Origin: Thamnaconus septentrionalis
Taxonomy: Eukaryota; Chordata; Actinopteri; Tetraodontiformes; Monacanthidae
Reading direction: 5' to 3'
DNA length: 64,000 nt
Assembly: GCA_009823395.1 (NCBI GenBank)
Contig: CM020509.1
Location: 21,551,501-21,615,500, forward strand
The number at the start of each line of letters is the position of its first letter. The first letter of the stretch is position 1. Shown piece after piece: positions 40,013 to 52,225 of the stretch. Both the position numbers and the translations under genes were made by a program. The notes beneath the pieces were generated by a model. That model was not told where the DNA came from, did not search any database, and saw only the letters and a list, made by a program, of their open reading frames with translations.

Positions 40013-40346
40013 GGCAGTGTTCTAATCTCTTTTTCCGAACTGGAGCCATACTTTCGATCTCTTCCTTCGCTCCATGTTTCCTCCTGGCTAAAGGAGATGA
40101 GCGTCGTGGTGTCCCTGACGACTGCGACGTGATGTGACATAAAAGGTACAGAGTGGTTTCCCCACGTTTGGTGTAAATTGGGGGTAACGCAACACGATGC
40201 GTGACGCCACGTGTTGCCATGCCAGGAAATGAAAGGATCGTTAAGAAGAATCGATAACATTGGAGGTGTACGAATCCGATGGAATCGACCAATTGGAAGC
40301 GGTTTTCAGTCGAAACCGGTTCTCGATTCCCACCCCTAATCCCATT

Positions 40347-40936
40347 GGTCCGACTTGTGGTCGATTTTGTCGAACTAATGGGACTAATGGGAGGTTCCCC
40401 ACTACAATGCCAAACCTTCTCCCACATTCTGTTTTTACTGTATGCACCGAGATCCAAGGGTCCGTATCACTCGGCACGCTGACGGCACAAAGTGTAGAAT
40501 CAAAGACATGGTTTTGTTGCAGCCCTCCAACAGCACACGGCGTTGTCGTCTGCAGCTCCAAATCACCATCGCTTTCCTTACCCAACAGCTGCTGCACCGC
40601 CGTCAGTTGATCGTCAAAAATCACACACACACACACAACATGTTACCGGTGACTTTGATGAAAATAAAGAAAGCATGATGGCCGAGGGAAACCAGTCGTC
40701 TCAGGCAGCCCAAACCAAAATGTTACCTGGATGCTGACTTCATTTACTAACACTGGAAGAACGCGGTGCTAGCTGTGAGTCTTAGTAGCTCACAGAGGTG
40801 GACAGCTGACCGATAGAACTCACTACAAGAGTGTAAACTGTTGCTCATTTAGAAAAACTGGAATCTAATCTAAGAATGTAATGTGAGAGAACCAGTCTGA
40901 ACAAGATGAACTTAAATATTCCTGTTTCCAACACAG
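40347..40936. other. Upstream flank / intron of gene B
   Basis: From about 40840 the sequence (cattTAGAAAAactggaatct...gaaccagtctgaac) matches the intron that precedes every repeat exon of gene A. A start exon like the one at 12077 was not found here. Confidence 0.5.
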
Positions 40937-40989
40937 ACGGAGAGCAGAGTCTCCAGATGTGAAGAGTGATGACACCCAGACTGCTCACA
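40937..40989 (+). CDS. Gene B shortened N-terminal repeat exon
   Basis: Acceptor aacacag, donor a|gtaagac. It encodes [17 protein letters not shown]: the start and end of the gene A repeat exon (22392-22510) without the central VSSGLS...LNF core. Phase matches the next exon. Confidence 0.7.
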
Positions 40990-42971
40990 GTAAGACTGTC
41001 CAACTGCACCTCCTTCACATCTTACTCCATCATGTCAGGACCTCCAGTGAGAAGATCCACTGGAGGACATTTAGAGCAAACAGTCAGACAATCATACAGC
41101 AGCAGCAGCTTCACCACATCAGCTGGAAATGATGCTCACACTGTCACACTGATGTTTTCTTCTCCAACCTTCTCTCAGCTCCAGAGGTTGATGGTCTGCA
41201 GGAGCTTCTACAGCAGCAGAAGATCAGTCTGGAGAGGAGATGTGAACGTGTGACTGAAGGTGAAGAAGCAGGAAGTCAACCTCTCCTCAACAGCATCTAC
41301 ACTGAGCTCTACATCACTGAGGGACTGAGTGAGGAGGTCAACAGACACCATGAGGTCAGTCAGCTGGAGACCAAGAAGACCAAGGAGAACCTCCACGACC
41401 GTCCAATCAGGTGCAGCCAGATCTTTGAAGCCTCACCTGAGCAGCAGGGACACAGAGTCAGAGTGGTGCTGACAAACGGCGTCGCTGGGGTTGGAAAAAC
41501 CTTCTCAGTGCAGAAGTTCACTCTGGACTGGGCCCAGGGCCTGGAGAACCAGGATCTTCATCTGGTGCTTCCTCTCTCATTCAGGGAGCTCAACTTGGTC
41601 AAAGAGCAGCGCTACAGTCTTCTGGAGCTGCTCCATGTTTTCCATCCAACGTTAGAGAAGCTCACAGCAGAGCAGCTGGATGTCTGCAAACTTCTCTTCA
41701 TCTTGGACGGCCTGGATGAAAGCAGACTGGCTCTGGACTTTGAGAAGAACGAGGTGGTGATTGACGTCACTCAGAAGAAGTCAGTCAGTGTCCTGCTAAC
41801 AAGCCTGATCAGAGGAGATCTGCTTCCCTCGGCTCTGCTGTGGATAACTTCCAGACCTGCAGCAGCCAATCAGATCCCTCCATCATGTGTGGACAGGCTG
41901 ACAGAAGTACGAGGCTTCACCGATGACCAGAAGGAGGAGTATTTCAGGAGGAGGTTCAGAGATGAGGAAGATGTGTCCAGCAGGATCATCTCCCACATCA
42001 AGGCCTCCAGGAGCCTCCACATGATGTGTCAGATCCCGGTCTTCTGCTGGATCACTGCCACAGTTCTGGAGAGCATGTTGAGCTCAGGGCAGAGAGGAGA
42101 GCTGCCCAAAACCCTGACTGACATGTACTCACACTTCCTGCTGGTCCAGACCAAGAGGAAGCAGCACAAGTATGGAGTAGGTCCACAGGAGCTGACGGAG
42201 GCTGACAGGGAGCTTCTTCTGAAGCTGGGCCAGCTGGCATTTGAACATCTGGAGAGTGGTGACATCATGTTCTACAGTGAAGACCTGGAGAAGTGTGGTC
42301 TCAGTGTGACTGACGCCTCTGTGTACTCAGGAGTTTGTACAGAGATCTTCAGAAGAGAGAGTGTGATCTTCCACAAAACCATCTACTGCTTCGTTCATCT
42401 GAGCATCCAGGAGTTTCTGGCTGCAGTCTACAGCTTCCAATGTCACACCAACAGGAAGACAACAGGGGATGATCAATCTGGAGAATCCCTAGATGAGTTC
42501 CTGAAGAGGATGGTGGTGAAATCCCTGAAGAGTCCAAATGGTCACCTGGACTTTTTTGTTCGCTTTCTCCATGGACTCAGTCTGGAATCCAACCAGAGAC
42601 TCTTAGGAGGCCTGCTGGGTCTCACTGACAACCATCCAGGAACCATAAAGAAGGTCATCAACAACTTGAAGAAGATGAACACTGGTGATGTTTCTCCTGA
42701 CAGAAGCATCAACATCTTCCACTGTCTGCTGGAGGTGAAGGATCAGTCAGTGCATCAGGAGGTCCAAGAGTTCCTGCAGTCAGAGAACAGATCAGAGAAG
42801 GAACTCTCAGCTATCCAGTGTTCAGCTCTGGCCTACGTGCTGCAGATGTCAGAGGAGGTTCTGGAGGAGTTGGACCTGGAAAAGTACAAGACAACCATGG
42901 AGGGAAGATTGAGACTGATTCCAGCTGTGAGGAACTGCAGGAAGGCTGTGATACGTTCAAGGTAAGTAAAC

Positions 42972-43022
<51 letters not shown>

Positions 43023-44962
43023 TCTTGGTGTTAGCCACCCTGCTATATCAGCAGCTCCTCCAGTCACATGGTGGATCAACATCAGTAGGTCCACTTGTGT
43101 GTAGTGGAGGGAGGATGATAGTTTAATCTAACCGATCAAACTCCCTCAGGAATGAAATGGATGCCAAATATATAAAAATGGATTTAACATGCAGTTCTCA
43201 CTCTGACCGCTAGAGGGACTCCGAGGGGGTAGGGAGGACATGTGGCGCCGTCCCTACTCCCACGAACGGACCGACTTGGGACAGAGGAACGAATGTTTGA
43301 TATGAATTTTACGGAGCACCACTTGCTCTTGATTGTCAGTGTGAGCAAGAAACACTAGAATCAGCCTCAAATACCGTTTCACTTTAACGGTGAGTTCTTG
43401 GCCGGTACGCAGGGATTTGAACCACACTTTAATAACCCAGCCAAACAACGACGTCAGGTTCAATACACATTTATTATAACAAACACCAAACAGTTTAAAC
43501 GAAGCAGTATGACATAAAATGACCACGAAAACACCACCAGCAACGAATGGTATCTCTGTGCGTGTTGTGTGAGCGTGTGGGTGTGTGTGTGTGACTGGGA
43601 ACGGACACTAAACTGAGACCTAAAGTAGCAAAATAAAAGGAAAGAAAAATGATGACCTATCGGCTGTTAGAACAGCCCACCAAACTGTTTACGGCTTTGG
43701 AATTTAAGACCAAATTTATTATGATGCATACCAGACTTCAGAACAATAGCGAGTGACGAGGCTTACGTTGGATGAGCGTCGGCCAGCAGGGGATCGGGAG
43801 ATCACAGCGTGATGGTCCTCCAAGGTGGTCCTGGGAGATCGTACCGGGCCGTTCGGGTCCGGCAGCGCGCAGGGAGCTCAGATGGACACACCAAACTCAG
43901 ACGCTGAAAGCCCGTTCTGCTCTTGTCTGTTAGATGTCTTCACTGGCAGTTTAGCATCGACGTGCACTCTTCTTGGCGTAATCCGAGATAATTGCGGTGA
44001 TCAAACGAACTACTCGGTTACTTCAAAGGCAAAACGTTAAGCCAATTAAAAAAACGGAAAAAGGAAAGATGACAAAAATCGGTCTCGAGATCGCGGAAGG
44101 GAAAAAGGTAAAAATTAAAATGAAAGTGGCGATCTCGGAGCGAGTCTCAGTTCCGTCAGCTGCCGCCTAAAATACGGAAAATGGGCTTAATGCCGACACC
44201 AAAAACGAATAATCAAGACAAAAAAACGAACTAAGTAAGAGAGGGAAGACGAACGAAAACGAGGCCTTTACAAAACGAGGGAAGAGAAATTTCTGAACAG
44301 CAGAGTGAAATTCACTAGCTTAAAGTTTCGGGACGGGGGCGGTATCCCGCTCTCCGAGAACCAATGAAAAGGCTGCTCAGACCCTAAAACTGATAGATAC
44401 GCCTACGCTAGTTGTGTATGATGAACATGTATGTAGTGTAGGTTTCGTTGCTGATAAACCAATAAACCAATAAAACCGACAATGACTGAAACAAACACAG
44501 GATGAATAAACACAATCACATTGCCTTTTCTGGGCTGGGACAACCTTAAGAAAAAGGGAAGAACGAAAACGAAACGACTAAGCAGATAGAAACGACATCA
44601 CCTTCACAAGCATATTGAACCGTCTTAATTATAAAGTACCACATATATCCAAACATATACATAAGAACCCTAACCCTAAACACACATACCCGAAAAATGA
44701 AATTTTAATAAAACAGAAGGTATAAACAAGCCTTTATTTTACTTTTGCCGCCATAATTATAGATATGCCCTGCGATGAACTGGCGACTTGTCCAGGGTGT
44801 ACCCTGCCTTCGCCCTAAGACAGCTGGGATAGGCTCCAGCAGACCCCCGTGACCCTGAATTGGAATAAGCGGGCATAGAAGATGAATGAATGAATGAATT
44901 ATAGATATATGAAACACAGATTACTGACGTATATGAGTGTCTGTATCTATATGATATATATG

Positions 44963-44994
<32 letters not shown>

Positions 44995-47180
44995 ATGCTA
45001 GAGATAGCTAGGACACGAGTGTGCCATAGTTGTGACCCTAGTGAGAGTGAAGGTTATTAGAGTGTAGCATGGGGCATGTAAGAGAAATGTGGGAGAGGAA
45101 AGAATCAACCGTGTAACGCAGAGGGAGATAGACTAGTGAAACGTTTGTCCAAGTCTGAATCAACCCCCCCCCCCAGAGGCACTTCCTGTTCCTGCCTCTT
45201 GAGGGCACTGTGGCTCCACCTGAAGTTCCATTGTACTCCGATCTCCTTCAAGATGGAAGCCTGGGTTGGCCAAATCTTGAGCTAGGGAAACCATTCAAAG
45301 TCCATTTGTGCTTTAATTTTGATAACAATTGTGAATACATGAGTTTGAAATGTACCTGTGGAGAAGAAAATGCAGTTTTTAACATTGTGTAAATGTGAGT
45401 CCTTCACGAACATCTGGTGTTGTTGTCCAAAGCTGAGGAATGTCCTGGAGCAGATAAGAGTCGTAAACCATGGGGGTATTTCCAAGCAGAACCCCCCGTT
45501 CCTGGCGCCAGATCCTCTCGGGCTGAACCCCCCCCTGTGATTTGTGGGGAAAGTGTCTTCCTAAAGTGGGTACTTTACGGTCTTTCCTGACCCCAAATGA
45601 GATCTGATCATTAGGAGAGTCGCATCACAGCCAATCGGGTACCACCTCTGCGTCCTCCCAACGTGGTTCATCGGAGGGCCGTGCTGCAATACATTCCTAT
45701 TGTCCTGTGAGAAGAAGATTAGTCCCAGATACGACACTACATGTGGCTGCAGGTCTCCAAGAAAACAATGAGGGAAACTCTGAGGGCCAGATCCACAAAG
45801 CGTTTGTCCGGCTTTTGCGCCAGAAAATCCGTGTAAATGGCACCAAAAACGGTGATTCCGATCCACAGAGAGGACGCAAACGTGAATATCGGCGCAAAAT
45901 GCGCCGAGGCGTAAGTAGCGGCAGGGTTGCGCCAGACTCATTTGAATGTATTTAAATTAGTCATTACGCGCAAAAGGACACGCCCCCTTCTATGCAAATA
46001 AGCCTGAAATATATATATGGCTCCCAAAATCTTATATATAAATAGGCATAGACTACAGTATATATGCCAATATTTTAGATAGGCTATGAAAAATACAAAT
46101 GGTACTCAGGTGTTGGTGATTGTCTTGCTTATATAATGACTAACACGTCTTGCGTCTTGACTTTCTTTCCATTATGGCAGCAGTCTTGGTAAGACGGAGG
46201 AGGCATCGTAATGCCAGGCGCGCACAGGAGAACCTTTATCCTAGCAGAGTTTCGTTGTCAAACACATGCACTCACCAACAACCTTTGGCGCAAACTGCTC
46301 TCACGTTACCAGACCGCAACATTCGCACCTGTTTCAGGTGCCGCATTTGTGGGAGTGTTTGCGCCTGCATGTCATTAGCACAAAAGCCTTTGTGGATACC
46401 TGCATCTGTGGCGCAGATTGCAGCCACAATCTCGCCGCAAAACGCGCCGCATTTTACCGCTGTGCGCCCTTCTTTGAGGATCTACCCCTGAGTAGTGACT
46501 TTTAGCAGGAGGGCTTTCAACACAGGGCTAACTCAGCTGCTTTGTGTTGGATGGTGAGTGGCGTGAAGCTGCTCCACTGGACTCCAGGATGGAGATGAAG
46601 ATGTGACAGTGGCAGAATGAGGAGCTTTGATCAGTGTGAAGGATTCATGCAGACAGTCAATCAACACAATCAACACATTGAACACACAAACACATCACAT
46701 CCTTCCTTCATTTGGCAGCAGACAATAAAACAGCAGTTGGATCAAAGATGCAGTGGAGTCCAAAGAGACGCCAGTGAAGGAACTCTGATCCAGTGGAGCT
46801 CCAACCTGCAGTGACTTTACACACAACTGAGCATCATGTTGAGTTGAAGCAGCAGATCAGAGCAACACTGTCAGTCACAACAGGACGTGTTGACACTCAG
46901 TGGCTGGAACACACTGGAGTGTGAAGCTGCACTGAGTTCCCTTGTTGAGGACACTGTAGTGGAGACACTGAGGACCTGGGGGTTAATCGCAATAGTGTCC
47001 TGAGTTAACTCGCGATTAATTGCAAATTAATTGAACATTTTTACCCTGCTTAACTTAACAAGATATTGACTGTGTTTCTTAAACTATAGGAAAAACTGGA
47101 GAGGACAATAATAATTCCTGTGTGGAAATACTCTATTTTATTTTCATTGGAACATTTCAAAACGATTACCGTACAAATTT

Positions 47181-47218
<38 letters not shown>

Positions 47219-50200
47219 TATGTGTGTGTGTGTATTTGTATGTTTGTTTGTTTCTTCTCTCTCGCACCGATACTGACAAAAATAATGTACACAAATATGA
47301 TCACGGCATTTTATTTTGAAAATTGCTTTTATTTAGAAAATGAACTGAATTTTCTCATCTTTCTTTGAGTGACGTCCTGTCCACTTTGACACGATCGCTT
47401 GTGGCTCATGCACAAAATAGGCCAGACATTGAAACGATCACTGCACAGCGGCAGAGGTGCTGACTATAAGCTGGACACACTTTGAAACGAAGACTGCACA
47501 AACACACACACATTTCCTTTGAGCATCCCAATCATCGTGGAATTGATCGCACATGAGTGCGAGCCCTGCTCCTCCCTCGGAATGCCTCCACATACATTTG
47601 CATATCTATAGAAATGAACTTTGCAGATTGGAATTTCTTTCATTCCACAATTGATCTCAGCATGAAAAAGTAAAACTTCACTGACTAGAAGCTGGAAACA
47701 CTTTGATGCAAAGTAGAGACTTGGAAAGATGCAAATATCTCCACGACAGACAGAGTTGATTCACGGGCCTCATCATATCTTCGTTCTCTGCTGCGCTCCG
47801 TCAGTCTCCAGCATCATTAGCTGCGTCTTCCAAAGGAAGCCATGGTCACCAAGGTTGATTAAACAAAAGTGTATTAGAATTGACATTATGTGCAAAATGT
47901 ATTATTGGCTTCCATTGAGTCATTTTATACCTTTTGTTCTGAATTTGACTTCCAGTTGGGGCACAGAGAGAATGGCAGCCTGATGTTCTAGCTCAGGTTT
48001 TACCAATAAACCCCCTAAAAACCTGTTTTTATCAAACCTGTAGGGTATTCAATCACAGCCGTAGCAGCTCCTGGATTTACACTTACGGGAGGAACTGAGC
48101 ATCCAAGCTAGCCTGCGAAGTATCCTCAATGAAATCCATGAATTTAGAAAAGACGATAGAGCTCAACTCTCTAACATTAAGCAAGAGCTGCAGAGAGCAA
48201 ATGACAGACTGGATGTCGTAGAAGGGAGAATAGATGAAACTGAGAACGTGCTCCTGGCGTCAAAGCTAATGAAGCTGTTTGTTTTTTTTTTCCCATCGAA
48301 TAGGACACCCAGGAATAGCACACAAGGAATACTAGTCACTGCTTCATTCCTTTTAATTGATTGATTTGAAGGAAGCAAAGCAAAGGTAATAAACCTGAAC
48401 ATATGAAACAATGGTTAGCAAAGACAGAAAAAACTCATCGAAATGTAAACTCATAATTTCTTAACCAATACTAAACCATCAGATTTATAGCAAATATACT
48501 AGAAATATATAAATATATTTTATATTAAATACACAAAACTTACATATTAAGTTAACATGCAAGTTTTGCTTTTAGAATAACAGACAATAGACTACGTAAT
48601 ATAATACAAATACTAATATAATATACATTATATAATAATATAATGTATGTTTTATAATGTATATAATAATAATATAATGTATGTAATAAATAAAATAGTT
48701 TTATAATTTGTGAAAGCAAAGTGCTCTAAACGATCCATCCATGGCTGATCCTGTCCTGCACTCAACTTGAACAACCGGATCACCTTCTAGTTTTGCCAGG
48801 GGTTTCATCGAGACACTGAATTCTATTTTTAGTCACCAAAGAGCAAACCATCGAGCACCCTGCCAGTCTGCCAGTCAGGTTCACTCAGTCGTTTGTTGAA
48901 GCAGCTCTCGCCACAATATTAATAGCTACATGCATTGAATTTGATCTACCTGGTTGACACATGGATGATTCCATAACACACAGCTGGCTGGTTGGACTGG
49001 GTGGACTGGTACCGATCGGTCTGCCAGCTCTCTTTGGAAGGAACCCCAGCGTGGTCAGCAGCTGTTGGCACCATGGCTCCTTGTCGCACGGTGTTCTGAA
49101 GGGCTGCAGCTCAGAGCAGAGTTCTGAAAGAACCGCCCTTCAGAACCTGACACGGCTCATGAAGTGCGGGTGGTCTCTTGGTGGTGAACTGCTCTATTCA
49201 TCTCGTCCTCCATAGTGGCCATGCTGCCACTGTTGGCTTCATCTTCCACACCTCTGTGTGCGCATGCTATGGTACTGATCGATATAAATGAATGTGTTGT
49301 TCATCAAAGCCTTTTGGAAACCGCTTCAGTAATTGTTTCCCAACACAACCAGTGGGTGTCGCCAACAGATTTGCAAGTGTAGAATGTATGTACGCAAGTT
49401 AGAGACTTTGTCCACGGTCAAGTCACTTTTTGTACATCCGAACGTGAACATGGAAACGGATGTATGACGGGTTTTTGTGCGTACATACTTTTTGTACATG
49501 AGGCCCCTGCTGATGAAGATGATGATGATGGTGGTAGTGGTGGTGGTGGTGGTGATGATGATGATCTGATTTTAATGAGTCTTGAATCACTTTCACAGTC
49601 TTCAGATTCTCACATGTCCACCACAACTTCTCTCTCTGCTCTCCTTCATCCAGTGAACTCCCAGAGCTTGAGTGTGCAGTGGTGTCTTCAGCTCTGCAGT
49701 CCAGCCCCTCCCACCTCACACTGCTGGACCTGAGCTGGACCACCCTGAAGGATCCTGGAGTGAAGCTGCTCTGTGCTGGACTGCAGAGTCCAAACTGCAG
49801 ACTGGAAGTTCTCAGGTCAGTTCCTGCTTTCTGCTGGTGGACAGTGTGTGTCAGCAGATGACAACTGGTGTGTAACGCTGCTCAGTGTGAAGACTTTGAA
49901 GCAGATATTAAAGACTCATCTAGACAAAGTGGATGTTGTTGATATTTTCATGTCAACAATCTGCAGCCAGAAAAGACTTTGGATGGTGGAAGAAAGTGTG
50001 GAAAATGTCTCCAGTCACTTTGGAGCTCAATGGAAGTTGTTGATTGGTGATGAAGGTCACATGACTGAGCAGAAGATCCTGTGAAGAAATATTAGAGGCA
50101 GATTAATAGTGCAGCAGTATTTCTTCATCTTGTCCTTTGAATCTGTTTGACTTGTAACGAGACTCTGATGACTGAAAACAGCCACAAGCACACAAAGGAC

Positions 50201-50704
50201 TCACTCATTATTTTCCATCTTCACTGCTGATTGGCTGCACACTGACTGACACAGTGCTCTTGTTATTGTGTTGACAACACACTGGCACAATGACTCGTTT
50301 GAGGGAATGACTCAGTGATCCCAACAGCTCCACATCTGGATCATCAACAGGGAGAAATGACTCTTAATATGACATTTACACCAAGGAAGAAATCAAATAT
50401 TGATTCTTTATTCAGGTTGGAGGGCTGCAGTTTGTCAGAGATCAGCTGTGATTGGCTGCTCTCAGCTCTGAAATCCAACCCCTCCCACCTCAGAGAGCTG
50501 GACCTGAATTACAGCCAGCTGCAGGATTCATCAGTGAAGGAGCTGAGTGGTTTTCTGCAGAGTCCAGACTGTAAACTGGAGACTCTGAGGTCAGTTCGCC
50601 CTATTAACTCTTCAACTGCTGCAGTTATTGTTGTCATGACTTTGAATTGAGTTTGTTCAAATTCACTTTCTCCATTGGAAATGTGTGAAACTGTATTTAA
50701 ATTG

Positions 50705-50763
<59 letters not shown>

Positions 50764-51376
50764 CTGTGAATGTCACTCTCCATCATTTCTTCTTTATTCA
50801 GGTTGAGGAGCTGCAGGTTGTCAGAGCTCAGCTGTGATTGGCTGCTCTCAGCTCTGAAGTCCAACCCCTCCCACCTCAGACACCTGGACCTGAGAGGGAA
50901 CAACCTGAAGGAATCATCAGTGAAGCCACTGATGGATCTTGTCCACAGCAGAGACTATCAACTGGAGAGTGTGAGGTCAGTACTGGTTTGGAACCAGTGG
51001 ATGATGGTTCCAGCACCAAAGCCAGTTGATCCCACAGCAGAGGTCCAGTGTTCCCAGTCACAGTGTGAGAGGAGGATGGTGACGTCCAGCTGCTCCTCAT
51101 TCATCCAGCATCTGCTGCCAAACTGCTTCTTCTCTCAGTTCACCACTCAGTTATTGATCAGTTCATCTTCATCAGGCCTCAGTTTCAGTCCAACACTCCA
51201 TGGTCACATGACCTTCATATGTTCCACACTTGACATGTGACTGACAGTCTGCTTCTTCTCACCAGTCACTCCATCATCTCCATCAACAGTCACCGTCTCT
51301 GTGATGATGCGTTCAAGGAGCGTGAGTCCTGACTCCTGCTGTCTCTTCTTCTCTCTACAGCTGGGAGGACTATTGA
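40937..51376 (+). CDS. NLR gene B (fish NLRC3-like, FISNA-NACHT-LRR)
   Basis: Exons: 40937-40989 (53 nt, shortened N-terminal exon), 41185-42961 (FISNA-NACHT), LRR 49654-49815, 50416-50589 and 50802-50975, terminal 51361-51376. All joins are GT/AG and phase-compatible, giving about 785 codons. A start codon exon is not seen upstream, so the 5' end is incomplete or uses an unrecognised exon. It would be a cytosolic ATP-dependent immune sensor like gene A. It has only three LRR exons against six in A and no N-terminal repeat array. The 3' end is complete: stop at 51374-51376 and AATAAA at 52204-52209. Confidence 0.75.
41185..42961 (+). CDS. Gene B FISNA-NACHT exon
   Basis: The acceptor is gctccag and the donor aag|gtaagt; 1777 nt, fully open. 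FISNA region: [18 protein letters not shown] and [20 protein letters not shown]. Walker A GVAGVGKT is at 41478-41501 (codons 98-105). Walker [12 protein letters not shown] is at 41691-41723. Then come [17 protein letters not shown], the winged-helix segment ([19 protein letters not shown]) and [14 protein letters not shown]. It differs from gene A by scattered substitutions and a few codon indels, such as two codons fewer near the FISNA start and one in the HTNRK segment. The splice donor is the stronger gtaagt form. Confidence 0.94.
42974..43020. repeat. (GT)n microsatellite in gene B intron
   Basis: A GT run 12 bp after the NACHT exon donor. The same run in gene A is split from the donor by the Harbinger-like insertion. 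Confidence 0.95.
44766..44899 (+). mobile_element. 3' half of tRNA-type SINE
   Basis: It matches the body and tail of the SINE at 29654-29991 (ctggcgacttgtccagggtg, gacagctgggataggctcc) and ends in (GAAT)n. The tRNA-like head is missing. Confidence 0.75.
44952..44998. repeat. (TA)n/(TG)n microsatellite
   Basis: Alternating dinucleotide run. Confidence 0.9.
45784..46487 (+). mobile_element. Harbinger-like element with TGA target duplication
   Basis: It starts GGGCCAGATCCACAAAG and ends ctttgaggatctacccc, flanked on both sides by TGA (45781-45783 and 46488-46490), the 3-bp duplication expected for PIF/Harbinger. 46174-46260 encodes [19 protein letters not shown], resembling the basic N-terminus of Harbinger transposases, but no catalytic domain follows. 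It is a longer relative of the copy at 24546-24845. Confidence 0.75.
46491..48091. other. Gene B intron; partial hAT-like and microsatellite sequence
   Basis: 46980-47040 (taactcgcgattaattgcaa) resembles the inner part of the TAGGGCTGTCA MITE family. 47187-47233 is a (GT)n tract. Otherwise nothing is recognised. Confidence 0.35.
48092..48256 (+). mobile_element. LINE-1-type ORF1 coiled-coil fragment
   Basis: 55 open codons: [18 protein letters not shown], then [16 protein letters not shown] and [18 protein letters not shown]. The heptad-like pattern and the IxxFRxDxxxQL...R(I/V)...E.RI layout match the ORF1 coiled coil of fish L1 elements. No other L1 part lies nearby. Confidence 0.5.
48257..49460. 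other. Gene B intron; nothing recognised
   Basis: 48430-48720 is very AT-rich (taatata repeats). No exon or transposon ends found. Confidence 0.4.
49516..49564. repeat. GAT/GGT trinucleotide repeat
   Basis: (GAT)n-(GGT)n-(GAT)n. Gene A has a (GAT)n run at the same intron position (27119-27143). Confidence 0.9.
49654..49815 (+). CDS. Gene B LRR exon 1
   Basis: 162 nt, acceptor catccag, donor g|gtcagt. It carries [18 protein letters not shown] and [19 protein letters not shown]. Replacement changes against gene A cluster on the variable face (HTTLE versus WTTLK). Confidence 0.88.
50416..50589 (+). CDS. Gene B LRR exon 2
   Basis: 174 nt with canonical splice sites, open. It carries [19 protein letters not shown] and [20 protein letters not shown]. 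It follows a shorter intron than in gene A. Confidence 0.88.
50706..50762. repeat. (CA)n microsatellite
   Basis: A long CA run in the intron between LRR exons 2 and 3 of gene B. Confidence 0.95.
50802..50975 (+). CDS. Gene B LRR exon 3
   Basis: 174 nt with canonical splice sites, open. It carries [19 protein letters not shown] and the final-type second half [19 protein letters not shown] shared with gene A exon 6. Confidence 0.88.
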
Positions 51377-52225
51377 GGGAGGATGAGGAGGAGAGTGAAG
51401 AGAAGATCTCCATCTAGTGGTGGCTGACAGAACTACAAGTAGAGCTAAACAGCAAGCTGCACGCACACACTGTGAGTGGGCGTGTCACGACCTTTGACCC
51501 CAGTGGAGGCTGGTGGACTGGTTCTCCCTACAAGCTGCTGTGCTTACTGGGAGAGACGTCCCAGAAGCCACTGGTGGAGCTGAATCCTCAGTGGAAGAAG
51601 CAGGACTTGGAGCAGCTGGTCAGTGAAGGTAGCAGCAACACAACCACTGGTTCTGCTCTCATCATCCACGGCTGGAACATCTCAGCATGAAGGTTCTACA
51701 CATCAACAACACACTGATCTGCTCTCACTTCAGAGTTCTATAAACATCTTCATTTTGGAGGTGAAAAATACTTTTTAAGAGACTTTATTTCTGGTTCATG
51801 ATCTTAAATAAGGAAATCATGTGGAAAAGATAAAGTGATTCACAACACCTGTGATTGGAACTCAAATGAATATTGAATTATAAATAAGACAAAAGAAGTT
51901 TCTCTCAAAATAATTCATGGTTTTGATGCTTGTGAGATGTTTCTGAGGAGATTTAAGAAGGACGTCAATGAATCAGAAGGAAACCAGATAATTTATTTTG
52001 CTCTTCTCCCTCTCAGGTCTTTTCTGGCAACACGTCTGTTTGTTCATTTGTCAAAACACTCATTCAGTTTTCTTCTCACATTCTATTAAATTGTGTTGTT
52101 TTTTCTCATATCATCAACCTAATTTTGTTACTAACAAAATACCTTCACTAATTCTTTCTTAGTTTTTGAAACTGAGCTCAAACATTATATTTCAATGATT
52201 GACAATAAAAGCCATCACACTTTTG
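51361..52225 (+). CDS. Gene B terminal exon (16 coding nt) and 3' UTR
   Basis: After a pyrimidine tract and ctacag, the first base completes a Ser codon, then WEDY and TGA at 51374-51376. The remaining ~850 bp is untranslated, with AATAAA at 52204-52209. Phase agrees with LRR exon 3. Such a minimal last exon means gene B has no B30.2 domain. Confidence 0.6.

Larger units (their letters stand above)
37986..40338 (-). mobile_element. hAT-type transposon with 8-bp target duplication
   Basis: It begins TAGGGGTGGGAATTGAT and ends ATTCCCACCCCTA. The flanks ATCCCAGT (37978-37985) and ATCCCATT (40339-40346) agree at 7 of 8 bases. A BED-type finger is encoded on the minus strand at 39824-40012; no catalytic domain was seen. 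It is split by a nested LTR fragment at 38561-39737. Confidence 0.85.
43130..45783. other. Gene B intron, unassigned repeat-like sequence
   Basis: No exon found. 43240-44560 has a base composition and A-rich minus-strand poly(A)-like signals (AATAAA in reverse at 43470 and 43717) that suggest an unidentified retroelement, but no termini could be paired. 45716-45782 (ctgcaggtctccaagaaaac) matches gene A 24950-24986. Confidence 0.35.

Noticed and set aside
44664..44683. Telomere-like ccctaaccctaa
   Set aside because: Only about two units; not enough for an interstitial telomere.
44705..44917. Minus-strand 70-codon frame
   Set aside because: It overlaps a SINE 3' half and (GAAT)n tail.
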